Shown one piece after another: positions 36,601 to 42,494 of a stretch of 64,000 nt of DNA. Location: positions 513,408 to 577,407 of the forward strand of contig NZ_PVYW01000002.1 in NCBI RefSeq assembly GCF_003001675.1, given 5' to 3'. Position numbers and translations under genes: made by a program. The notes beneath the pieces were generated by a model. It saw nothing but the letters and a program-made list of their open reading frames with translations. It searched no databases and was not told the DNA's origin. This DNA comes from Cohnella sp. SGD-V74. Its GTDB lineage: Bacteria; Bacillota; Bacilli; Paenibacillales; Paenibacillaceae. Position 1 is the stretch's first letter. Each line of letters begins with the position of its first letter.

Positions 36601-37811
36601 AACCACCCTTGGAAAATATATCCCTCTTTCGCCGGAGCTGGCAGGTGGCTTAACGTCTCCCCTTCCTGCACCGTCTGCGCAGCTACCGCCGACCCTCCAT
36701 TACTGTCGAAGCTCACCGTATAGTTGGCAATCCACTTCGCGTACAACGTCATATTACCCGTTACCACCTCTGCGAAGTCGTACGGCAGGGTCAGATCGGT
36801 GTCGCTGTACCAGCCGCCGAACGGATACCCTGATCTTGTCGGCACTTCAGGCAGAACAGCCACCGAGCCTTCCTGCACCGTCTGCGCAGCTACCGCCGAC
36901 CCGCCGTTGCTCTCGAACGTAAGCGTATACGTAGGGACATTGGGGTTGCCGCCTGTGTTTCCTCCGGTCGTTCCGCCGCCACCGCCGCCAGCTCCGGGCG
37001 TCGGCAGCCCTGCGCCGTTCGTCGTGCCATTATCCGTATCGGATGTTGGCGTCGGCGTCTCTTGATTCTGATTTTTCCACGCCTCCACAATCGCGTTGTT
37101 GCGCATGAAGAAAACAGCCGCTTCTGCACGAGTCGCCTGTTTATGTGGATTGAAATTGCCATTGCTGTCCCCGTCGAACAAACCCGCTTGCCACAGCTTC
37201 ACAACTGCATCCGTCGCCCAGGAAGACACGTTTGCAACATCACCCGGCTTCGTAGTTACAAGGTTGCTAGTTTGATAGGGAATCTGATAGCTTTCAAAGT
37301 ATCGCAAAGTCAGCGTCGCCATCTGTTCCCGGGATACGGTTGCATCGGGAGAAAAGTTCCGGACGCCCGTGCCGGAAGTAATCCCCTTCTTAACCGCCCA
37401 CTCTACATATGGCGCATACCAAATGCCCGCCGGCACGTCGGCAAAGCTCGAGGCGGAATACTCGCCGACATCCACGCCGGCCATTCGTCCAAGCGCCGTC
37501 ACATACATGGCGCGCGTCATCGTTCCCTTAGGGGAGAAGGCGCCCCCGCCCGTTCCGCCGAATATACCATTCTTCCGGACATAGACGGCCGCATCGTAGA
37601 ACCAGTCCGTTGGTCTCACATCCTGGAATCCGCTTGATTCGGCCGCCGCCACCTGTTGCACCGACAGCTCGGGCACTATCGCCTGCTGTACCGGCAATTC
37701 GGCCGCCGACGCCTGCTGCACCGGCAGTGCGGTCACGATCATGCTGACGATCAGCATCCACGCCAAAATTCGTGATGTTAACTTCCATTCCCGTTTTGTT
37801 GTCTTCTTCAC
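30621..37811 (-). CDS. Giant SLH-anchored surface protein with InlB-type repeats and C-terminal propeller
   Basis: The protein has 2396 residues. A signal peptide ends near residue 36 (VQQASA) and is followed by three short ELPVQQ-like repeats. Three SLH domains at about 61-240 bind cell-wall polymer. A Gly/Thr-rich linker covers about 250-293 and two InlB/Flg_new-type modules about 294-430. An unrecognised central region spans about 430-1290, and about eleven InlB-type modules about 1292-2061. The last six of these modules are near-identical (YTVSFxSNGGS...FxGWY...LYAKW, about 69 residues each). The final 335 residues contain seven repeats of a D-x4-PYxxY...VxKY...W pattern, read here as a seven-bladed beta-propeller. 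The start is GTG at 37811 with AAGGGATG upstream. It is probably an adhesin or glycan-binding stalk displayed on the cell surface and controlled by the neighbouring kinase and regulator. No catalytic motif was found. Confidence 0.93.
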   Translation of the reverse strand: MKKTTKREWKLTSRILAWMLIVSMIVTALPVQQASAAELPVQQAIVPELSVQQVAAAESSGFQDVRPTDWFYDAAVYVRKNGIFGGTGGGAFSPKGTMTRAMYVTALGRMAGVDVGEYSASSFADVPAGIWYAPYVEWAVKKGITSGTGVRNFSPDATVSREQMATLTLRYFESYQIPYQTSNLVTTKPGDVANVSSWATDAVVKLWQAGLFDGDSNGNFNPHKQATRAEAAVFFMRNNAIVEAWKNQNQETPTPTSDTDNGTTNGAGLPTPGAGGGGGGTTGGNTGGNPNVPTYTLTFESNGGSAVAAQTVQEGSVAVLPEVPTRSGYPFGGWYSDTDLTLPYDFAEVVTGNMTLYAKWIANYTVSFDSNGGSAVAAQTVQEGETLSHLPAPAKEGYIFQGWFRDSGLSLIFTESSTVTDNTQLYAKYIDHVSNAVQSTPIYSVLDVAPSFTIDIEDATGSLTASGVQARMTFEDTSDPDFTGITVTGANGLFTLAAEGGRFTEGHTYQLTLTDDNLSFQGQDATTSIYVFSVAKEEVMNVPLNPNMIYLPFAHVTNMMLDGAEVGSPAIPLITTTVGDSENGLAAANGGSGTFSYSGSSEIQVGAVVAIYEGVRPDLRTVDTTGAADGAVAYVRITAISGSSYTYVHADAEQVLFRPDVLPVSVDADTDEDPNNHSITVPHTVMNYSDSMYAALGLSELTTVDVGDFIAFYEGELVNGGSQLLIGYGRITSITPVAEMDIITYVDVTEADIDHAFDIYQQRAIEGEELLSDEEIAQLEDQIEQQAIASGFVDQAADYLSALAMETDAFKTQMEVKMLAANGAGKVSVENLTVVAALGTRVNHIAGQSSGVSATLQIGADIVIRIHEESDLVIHMTGTFLQEITLNLGIDGGTDWGKACVWILCVPYPKDYRITANLDAYTYTGINITAEIATVAHDKLQEALGDWDGAHNGGVLSNVRDIATEIKALIDGVQDTGVDAESLKAQYQEMMENETDWVPLIKKKLFEKSVRVVMGIVEVNFTAEFVVSANVNLTIGADFNYTTAKRYSATVHVLGFRGTSNTVSLPGDGNYQFTFYVMGTIGLRAGVLLELKAGVGSVKLNSIGVSIEAGAYVNLWGYFYYQLKRLNGEQTTRSMGALYVEIGIYLETAIGAQLGDGLLSGSIPVYENTWPLYTVGEQRNVTDFAYPQDEAPELNLAGSASSLTVPKMLFEMSMFDLKTGGTDTQTYDASRFDIQVDHANFKYDPATRKIEVLNTNSPLSKGNLVITWKGAPLSFGSEPLKRTIPVTWRIRAGEYVLQLDPQNGGVTEVIVGAPNTAISAATPVYPGYTFDGWYTEAVDGAITTIPGQMPAADLHLYAHWTANTNTPYTVEHYLIEPNSRSATSSAYTEVLTGTTDTEILIDSDRFKDQGYANGTSSGSTIKGDGSAVVRVDYYPTNRTMTFNLNYAGAPAASITALFGKNIAARIPVPTRPGYTFAGWSPEAPSLMPTSDTTYTATWTARANTPYKVVYLKQNIASDTYTVADTESYYGITGAEANLTNVTMKSYPGFRFDDEVPGTVLARTIAGDGTTVLKVYYTRDAHTMTVDYNGSGVATKVIEVPLGATISLGTPTRQGYAFAGWLPTPPATMPAEDVQFTAQWTLNEYTVSFDSNGGSAVNAQTVGYGFQAEEPTEPTKNDWVFGGWYSDGALTSVYDFATQVTGDFTLYAQWLRSYTVSFDSKGGSPVADQQVNDGAKAVAPVAPTLEDHVFSGWYRDETFTTVYDFTTEVVTGNLELYAKWTMDQKTTYTVSFESNGGSTVEDQTVNEGAVATAPPAPTLLGHTFGGWYSDSGWTSPYGFTAGVTGDLTLYAKWTKNSYTVSFTSDGGSLVSSQSVDYGDTAAKPADPTRSGHAFSGWYRDAGHSQAYSFTTPVTGNVTLYAKWIATYTVSFESNGGSAVDAQTVNEGTAAAAPANPIRSGHAFGGWYSDSSLSEAYSFTTPVAGNITLYAKWTENSYTVSFDSNGGSVVNSQTVSPGNKAAVPSDPTWRGYRFDGWYVDLNEGMPVYDFNTAVTEDLTLYAKWTLSLWQNVGDTVGQVFEFKSALDSRGTPYVAGALDGTVYVMKYDGGAWINIGSFAGERNQLEFALDNEDVPYIVYRHRGISELAVLKYDASTETWANVGANALQSFTNNPSLAFDGDNVPYLAYVHGDGSPERIRVVKYNGTNWVDVAGGESLVSGWLPPIIKFSKGNILYLYQEVMYGDATVSKYENGAWVTVSNLGELNHQALSFALDPNDVPYIVYRNNSTMSVIRYNVGSNNWDTIGMIATGNNWKTDSNLAFDSTGTPYVVYGYGNKATVMKYEGGSWTLVGNANFTETAAYQTGMTIDSRDSVYVFYVDNVPLGIPVNLTVMKHDSGK

Positions 37812-37870
37812 ACCCGCTCATCCCTTCTCGTAACCTGCCCACAGGAAAATGATGTCGATTTTCTCCTCTC

Positions 37871-37933
37871 ATTCTAGCAAGCAGGCGGGATCGCTTGTGA
37901 ATTGTAAAGAAAACTTTAAGTTCGTGCTTGCAA
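37871..37933 (-). promoter_or_regulatory. Promoter with shared operator, giant surface-protein gene
   Basis: On the minus strand TAGAAT (37871-37876) is a -10 box. CTTAAAGTTTTCTTTAC (37904-37920) lies 27 bases upstream. It is the same operator as at 28234-28251, with one mismatch in the 17-base core, followed by a further partly conserved TTCG-x6-GCAA segment. It lies about 60 bases before the GTG start. Confidence 0.6.
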
Positions 37934-37972
37934 TGCGCTTCTGCCAACCGGAGTGACAGCTCGAGAACGTCA

Positions 37973-37998
37973 AATAGCCCCCGCCAAACGGCGGGAGC
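37973..37998. other. GC-rich hairpin in the upstream region of the surface-protein gene
   Basis: CCCCGCC and GGCGGGAG flank a short AAAC loop. It lies between the operator and the 14-bp direct repeat. It could be an old terminator. The rest of the 300-base gap 37812-38111 shows no gene. Confidence 0.35.
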
Positions 37999-37999
37999 A

Positions 38000-38013
38000 G
38001 ACTATCGCGGGAA
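38000..38013 (+). repeat. 14-bp direct repeat, right copy (cassette boundary)
   Basis: GACTATCGCGGGAA is identical to 26834-26847. Together they bracket about 11.2 kb containing the surface protein, kinase, 133-residue protein and regulator. Confidence 0.5.
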
Positions 38014-38111
38014 GCAGGCCTCCTGGACGAACTCGTAATCTCCCGTTCACGCTCCGTTCATAATGCGCGGCTACATTGATAGGGAAAACCAATGCAAGGA
38101 GAGAAATCCTC

Positions 38112-38501
38112 ATGACCGCATACAGCAAATGGTTGATCCGCATGGCGGCTTTGTACTCGTTGATCGGCGCATTGATTGGAGCGGATATGGCCGGCCGGGA
38201 AGACTATGCGATGATTCCCGTTCACGCGCACATTCTCGTTGTCGGCTGGCTGACCCTTTTCGCTTACGGAATCTTCTATTCCGTCTTCAAGAACGTTCGC
38301 ATGGTCAGAACGGCCAAGCTTCAAGCCTGGACCGCTCTGCTCGGGGGAGGACTCATGCCGCTGGGCATGCTTGCCTACTACAAAGCGGAAAATACGGCGA
38401 CGCTACTCGCATTCATCGTCCCGGCATCCGTTCTGCTTGTTGGCATTGCGCTGTTTGTCGTCGTTTTGTTTTTCGACAAGCAATTGTTCGCGCAGAAATA
38501 A
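38112..38501 (+). CDS. Small four-helix membrane protein with HAH motif, oxidase-subunit-like
   Basis: This 129-residue protein has four predicted membrane helices: about 8-28, 38-60, 74-92 and 98-120. The second begins IPVHAHILVVGWLTLFAYGIFYSVF. The HAH plus GWxxxxxYG pattern resembles the N-terminal haem-binding helix region of haem-copper oxidases and small cytochrome-oxidase-like proteins of Bacillales. Haem binding is only inferred. I chose the ATG at 38112, with AAGGAG 9 bases upstream; an in-frame ATG at 38076 has none. It stands alone on the plus strand just outside the cassette boundary repeat and is convergent with the SDR gene at 38518. Confidence 0.75.
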   Translation: MTAYSKWLIRMAALYSLIGALIGADMAGREDYAMIPVHAHILVVGWLTLFAYGIFYSVFKNVRMVRTAKLQAWTALLGGGLMPLGMLAYYKAENTATLLAFIVPASVLLVGIALFVVVLFFDKQLFAQK

Positions 38502-38517
38502 TTCGAACTCCCCGCCG

Positions 38518-39285
38518 CTACAGCTCCGCCGTCATTCCTCCGTCGGCGACGAGCGTCGAGCCGGTCATGAACGAATTGTCGGGGCTGGCCGCGAAGAAGA
38601 CGACCGAGGCGATCTCCTCGGGCCGGCCGACCCGGCCGATCGGCTGCGAATCGTCCCACTGCTTCATGATTTCTTCCTTGGGCGTATCCAGGTTCTTGAC
38701 GCTGCTCTCCAGCATCTGCGTGTGGACCGCTCCCGGAAGCACCGTGTTCGCCCGGATGTTCATCTTGGCGTAGTCCAGCGCGATAGCCCGCGTCAGTCCG
38801 GCTATTCCGGCCTTCGAAGCGGCGTAGGCGGAATAGCCGTCCAGCGTGGCGAGCGCGTGGACGGAGCTGACGTTAACGATTGCCCCGCCCCCTTGCTCCA
38901 GCATCGCCGGAACGACTTCCCGGCAGAACAGGAATACGGACGTCAAATTGTTCGTGATAACTCCATTCCACTCATCCAAACTCATGTCCGTCAACCGGAC
39001 TTGCGGGCAGACGGCCGCATTGTTGACCAGCACGTCGATCCGGCCGAACTCGGCCAGCGTTTCCCGAACGACCCGCTTCACGTCCGCTTCGGAGGCAACG
39101 TTCGCGGCCTTGGCCGCGGCGCGCCCGCCCTGCGTGACGATCTCCGCGGCGACAGCTTCCACTTTGGCCGCCGTGCGCCCCACGACGACGACGCTCGCTC
39201 CCGCTTCGGCGAACTTCTTGGCGACCGCCCGTCCGATGCCGCTTCCTCCTCCGGTCACGATGACCGTTTTGTTTTCCCAGCTCAT
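38518..39285 (-). CDS. Short-chain dehydrogenase/reductase (SDR)
   Basis: This 255-residue cytoplasmic enzyme has the NAD(P) motif VTGGGSGIGRAVA (about 10-22), LVNNAAVCP (about 88), catalytic Ser in NVSSVHA (about 140) and Tyr-x3-Lys in YAASKAG (about 155). The C-terminal ADGGMTAEL is typical. It is a classical SDR of the glucose/ribitol-dehydrogenase type; substrate unknown. GAGGTG lies 6 bases before the ATG. It is divergent from the truncated GntR-type regulator at 39366, which may once have controlled it. Confidence 0.9.
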   Translation of the reverse strand: MSWENKTVIVTGGGSGIGRAVAKKFAEAGASVVVVGRTAAKVEAVAAEIVTQGGRAAAKAANVASEADVKRVVRETLAEFGRIDVLVNNAAVCPQVRLTDMSLDEWNGVITNNLTSVFLFCREVVPAMLEQGGGAIVNVSSVHALATLDGYSAYAASKAGIAGLTRAIALDYAKMNIRANTVLPGAVHTQMLESSVKNLDTPKEEIMKQWDDSQPIGRVGRPEEIASVVFFAASPDNSFMTGSTLVADGGMTAEL

Positions 39286-39365
39286 GCTTGCACCTCGCAG
39301 GTTCAGATTAGATCGTCGACAAATACGTTTCGCGCGAATGGCGATTTATAGAGCAAGAAATATAG

Positions 39366-39842
39366 CTCGAGCTGGAAGGCTACGTCCGCATCGCGCCCAA
39401 ACACGGCGTCATTCTGCTCGACTCCTCGTCCAAGCGGGTCGGGGATTTGCTGGAGACGATCGTCTCGATGGCTCTCTTCTCCGTCAGCTTCTCCTGGAAC
39501 GACAAAGCAGACGAGCGCACCCTCTGCGCCCGCCTGCTGTCGCAACAATATCGCTCGATCCCCCGGGACGATCCGGAACGAGCCTCCGCCCTGGCCGCCT
39601 TCGACTACGAGCTGTTCCGTACGCTCATCTCCCTGGCCAGCAACGAGGAGATGGACGGAACGTTCCGCACCGCGGCTTCCCGGTTGTTCTGGAACCGGAA
39701 CGCCGAGCGCTGGAAGTCCCTTCACGCCCGGGAAACATCCGAGCGGCTGGAACGTCTGCTTGCCGCACTGGAGCAGAACGCCGAAACGTTCAGGGAAGCC
39801 TTATTCGCATATATGCATATACTTAAACGCAGCTGGCTGTAG
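39366..39842 (+). pseudogene. GntR/FadR-family regulator lacking its DNA-binding N-terminus
   Basis: The open frame reads LELEGYVRIAPKHGVILLDSSSKRVGDLLETIVSMALFSVSFSW and on to FAYMHILKRSWL. This is the very end of a GntR winged helix followed by a complete FCD-type effector domain. An in-frame TAG immediately precedes it at 39363. Upstream sequence does not encode the rest of the helix-turn-helix and no start codon with a ribosome site is present. A shorter product from ATG 39447 could only carry the ligand domain. It lies divergent to the SDR gene, a usual place for such a regulator. Confidence 0.8.
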
Positions 39843-39908
39843 AGCGGCAACTCTCATCCGTCCAGGCTGTTTTCGTTCATCGGTATTGAGGCTCCCGCTC
39901 CGCGGGCT

Positions 39909-40454
39909 TTACGGCTTGGACACCGATACGAGAAGCTCGTTTGCCCCGGAGACGACCGTCACTTCGGGCGGCAGCTCCAGGTCCCTCACGAACAGCGTAT
40001 CCCCGATTTCCATCGCGCCAATGTCCAGCTCGACCGAGGACGGCAAGTCCTTCGGCAAGGCTTCCACTTCCACGTACGGGTCTTGAACCTGCACGATGCC
40101 TCCCGACTTCGTTCCGACCGGAGTGCCTTTGAGCTTCACCGGAAGCTTCGTGCGCACAATCTCGTTCGTCTGAACAAGCTGAAAGTCGACGTGAAGAAGC
40201 GAGCGGGTGACCGGGTCGCGATGAAGATCTTCCAACAGCACCGTCAGCGAGCTCTCGCCCTCCACTTGCAACTCGATGAAGCCGGAAGCCCCTTGCTTCA
40301 ACCATTTCTCGAACTGTTTCGTTGAAATATGAATGACTTCGTTGATCGCGTTTTTGCCGAATACGACGCCCGGCAGCCGTCCCTCCTTGCGTAAATTCCG
40401 CAGTCCGGAAGTGTTTAACCGCGGACGTTTCTCCGCTTGAATGCATGCAGCCAT
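39909..40454 (-). CDS. ctc: 50S ribosomal protein L25 / general stress protein Ctc
   Basis: This 181-residue protein has an N-terminal L25 domain that binds 5S rRNA (NTSGLRNLRKEGRLPGVVFGKNAINEVIHISTKQFEKWLKQG). A C-terminal TL5/Ctc domain follows (VKLKGTPVGTKSGGIVQVQDPYVEVEALPKDLPSSVELDIGAMEIGDTLFVRDLELPPEV). The length is typical of the two-domain form, about 180-210 residues. In Bacillus the gene is stress-induced, but I see no clear sigma-B promoter here. It is usually next to pth, which is not present, so the location is atypical and this may be a second copy. Confidence 0.93.
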   Translation of the reverse strand: MAACIQAEKRPRLNTSGLRNLRKEGRLPGVVFGKNAINEVIHISTKQFEKWLKQGASGFIELQVEGESSLTVLLEDLHRDPVTRSLLHVDFQLVQTNEIVRTKLPVKLKGTPVGTKSGGIVQVQDPYVEVEALPKDLPSSVELDIGAMEIGDTLFVRDLELPPEVTVVSGANELLVSVSKP

Positions 40455-40593
40455 GCTCTATCCTCTCCTCTATATGAGTGATCTTAGCGCTTTACCGGCA
40501 GCCGTCCGATCTCCCCTGGACGGGGACAAATAGAGAAACATAGCATCACGACCTCCATGTCCTTTCGGAATGATAGGGATACATTAAATGTAA

Positions 40594-40653
40594 AAACCCG
40601 CAAATATAGACGAAGGCACCCCACTCTGGAAGGAGTGGAATGCCTATGGGTTT
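40594..40653 (-). terminator. Nested hairpin between sensor kinase and ctc genes
   Basis: AAACCC (40594-40599) pairs with GGGTTT (40648-40653) around an inner stem: AGGCA/TGCCT plus CCACTC/GAGTGG. On the minus strand the structure ends in GGGTTTTT. It lies just after the kinase stop at 40665, so it is probably its terminator. It also lies about 140 bases upstream of ctc, so a leader role is a second possibility. Confidence 0.55.
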
Positions 40654-40664
40654 CCTACACCATA

Positions 40665-41702
40665 TCATACAATCTCGGCTGTGTCGACCGGCAGGAAAAG
40701 CGAGAACACACTCCCCCGGCCCGGCTCCGAAGATACCTTCACGTAACCGCCCTGCTCCGCCAAAATTTTACGCGCCAAGTACAGGCCGACGCCGACGCCC
40801 GGCGTATCGGACGAGGAGGCCCCCCGGAAAAACCGCTGGAACACCTTGGCAAGCTCGGCTTCGGGAATGCCGCGTCCGTTGTCGGCGACGTCGATTCGGG
40901 CGAACATCTCGTACCGTTCGACGGTCACCTTGATGCTGCCGCCAGCGGGGGTATATTTGATCGCGTTGTCCAGCACGTTGCCGATCGCCTCGCCCGTCCA
41001 CTTCGCGTCATGAAGCAGTTGAACGGACCGACTCCCCTCCAACGCGATCTCCAGTTCCTTCTCTTCCGCCGAAGGATAAGCCGTCTTGATCGCCGCCAGC
41101 ACCGTATCGGCAACGTTCCCCCTCTCCGCGCGAATCTCGATGATTCCGCTCTCCAGCCGGGAGATTTTCACCAGACTGTCCATAAGCCACGTCAGCTTCT
41201 CCGTCTGATCCCGCATAATTCGGGCAAACTCCGTTCTTTTGTCCGGAGGCAGCGATTCGTCCGCCAGCAGCCCGTTATACATATTCAGATTGGCGAGCGG
41301 CGTCCGAAGCTGGTGGGTAATGTCCGTAATGAGCGATTTCATCTCCTCGCCCTCTTCCTTGTACCGAAGCTTCTGCATCCTTAAAATGCCCGACAGCTTC
41401 AGCACCTGATCCTGCAGCTTGGAGAGCAGATTGTCCTCGGAGACGGGGAATTGCTGCTTGTCCTGCCCGTCGATCAGCGACTGCACGGTCAGCGACAGCT
41501 TGTCCAGAATCTCTATCATCCTCGAGCGCAGCGACAGCAAGTAGCCCGCGAAAATAGCAGCCGTCGCCAGGACGAATGCCGCCGCCCCCCACCAAATCTC
41601 CTTGTCCGCCCGAGAGCAGGCGAGAACGGCAAAAAACGCGCCGCAAGCGAGCGCGTACAATGCCGAACATACGATAATGATGCGGACAAAGGAGCTTCTC
41701 AT
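40665..41702 (-). CDS. Intramembrane-sensing histidine kinase (BceS/VanS-like)
   Basis: This 345-residue kinase has two membrane helices at about 7-29 and 37-58 joined by only about 8 residues, so there is no extracellular sensor. The HisKA box has His about 128 (ITDITHQLRTPLANLNMY). The HATPase contains NVLDNAIKYTPAGG, DNGRGIPEAELAKVFQRFFRG and GVGLYLARKI. Kinases of this shape sense through an associated ABC transporter that responds to antimicrobial peptides. The transporter at 42495-45664 fits. It begins 3 bases after the regulator stop and ends the four-gene set. Confidence 0.92.
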   Translation of the reverse strand: MRSSFVRIIIVCSALYALACGAFFAVLACSRADKEIWWGAAAFVLATAAIFAGYLLSLRSRMIEILDKLSLTVQSLIDGQDKQQFPVSEDNLLSKLQDQVLKLSGILRMQKLRYKEEGEEMKSLITDITHQLRTPLANLNMYNGLLADESLPPDKRTEFARIMRDQTEKLTWLMDSLVKISRLESGIIEIRAERGNVADTVLAAIKTAYPSAEEKELEIALEGSRSVQLLHDAKWTGEAIGNVLDNAIKYTPAGGSIKVTVERYEMFARIDVADNGRGIPEAELAKVFQRFFRGASSSDTPGVGVGLYLARKILAEQGGYVKVSSEPGRGSVFSLFLPVDTAEIV

Positions 41703-41705
41703 CGT

Positions 41706-42383
41706 CTAGTCTCCCCAGGTATAGCCGATTCCGAACACGGTTTTGACGAAGCGCGGCCGCTTCGGATCGTTCTCGATTTTGCTTCGCAATCTCTTGATCG
41801 TCACGCTGAGCGTATTCTCGTCCACGAAGTTGCCCCCCGCGTCCCACAGCTTCTCCAGAAGAACGTCCCGCGTCAGCACCTGGTTGCGGTTCTGGGTCAG
41901 CGCAGCAAGCAGCTTGAATTCGTTCGTCGTCAGCTTGAGCTCTTGGCCGCTCTTGAACACTTTCATTTTATCATAATGAATCGTCAATTCTTGGTATGCG
42001 AACAGCGCTCCATGGTCTCCGCTCCCGCCTCTGCGAAGCACGGCCTTCACCCTCTCGCGGAGCACGGCCATGCTGAACGGCTTGGCCATGTAATCGTCCG
42101 CTCCGAGCTTAAAGCCGAGCACCATGTCCTTCTCGGTATCGTTGGCCGTCAGAAAAACGATCGGAATGTCCGAGGTGGCGCGGACGGCCGAGCACAGCTC
42201 CTTTCCCGGGCGATCGGGGAGGTTGACGTCGAGCAGGATCAGGTGAATTTCGCGGCTGCGGAAAGCAGCCAGCCCTTCCTCGCAGGAGTAAGCCGATACG
42301 ATCTCATAGTGGTCCGCCCCGAGCGCGTACGCCAACCCTTCGTTTAGAGGACGATCGTCTTCCACGATCAAGATCGTCGCCAT
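41706..42383 (-). CDS. OmpR-family response regulator of the ABC transporter module
   Basis: This 225-residue regulator has a receiver with acidic EDD at 8-10, phospho-acceptor Asp 52 (LILLDVNLPDRPG) and Lys in YMAKPFSMAVL. The winged helix is at about 128-224 (LTQNRNQVLTRDVLLEKLWDAGGNFVDENTLSVTIKRLRSKIE...GIGYTWGD). I chose the ATG at 42383 because the ATG at 42395 would overlap the ribosome site AGGAAGG. It likely activates the ABC transporter genes just upstream in response to the kinase at 40665. Confidence 0.92.
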   Translation of the reverse strand: MATILIVEDDRPLNEGLAYALGADHYEIVSAYSCEEGLAAFRSREIHLILLDVNLPDRPGKELCSAVRATSDIPIVFLTANDTEKDMVLGFKLGADDYMAKPFSMAVLRERVKAVLRRGGSGDHGALFAYQELTIHYDKMKVFKSGQELKLTTNEFKLLAALTQNRNQVLTRDVLLEKLWDAGGNFVDENTLSVTIKRLRSKIENDPKRPRFVKTVFGIGYTWGD

Positions 42384-42494
42384 TCGAATCTCCATCCTTC
42401 CTTGCGGAGCCCTCTCGGAACCGGGGCAGCGTTTAGTCCCTCTTCGTCGAGCCGTTGCGTTGGACCTCTTCGTTCAACCGTTGCACTTCTTCGC

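Noticed and set aside
26834..38013. Integrase-borne genomic island with att sites
   Set aside because: The 14-bp direct repeats fit the idea, but there is no integrase, recombinase or tRNA. I therefore report a possible cassette and not an island with att sites.
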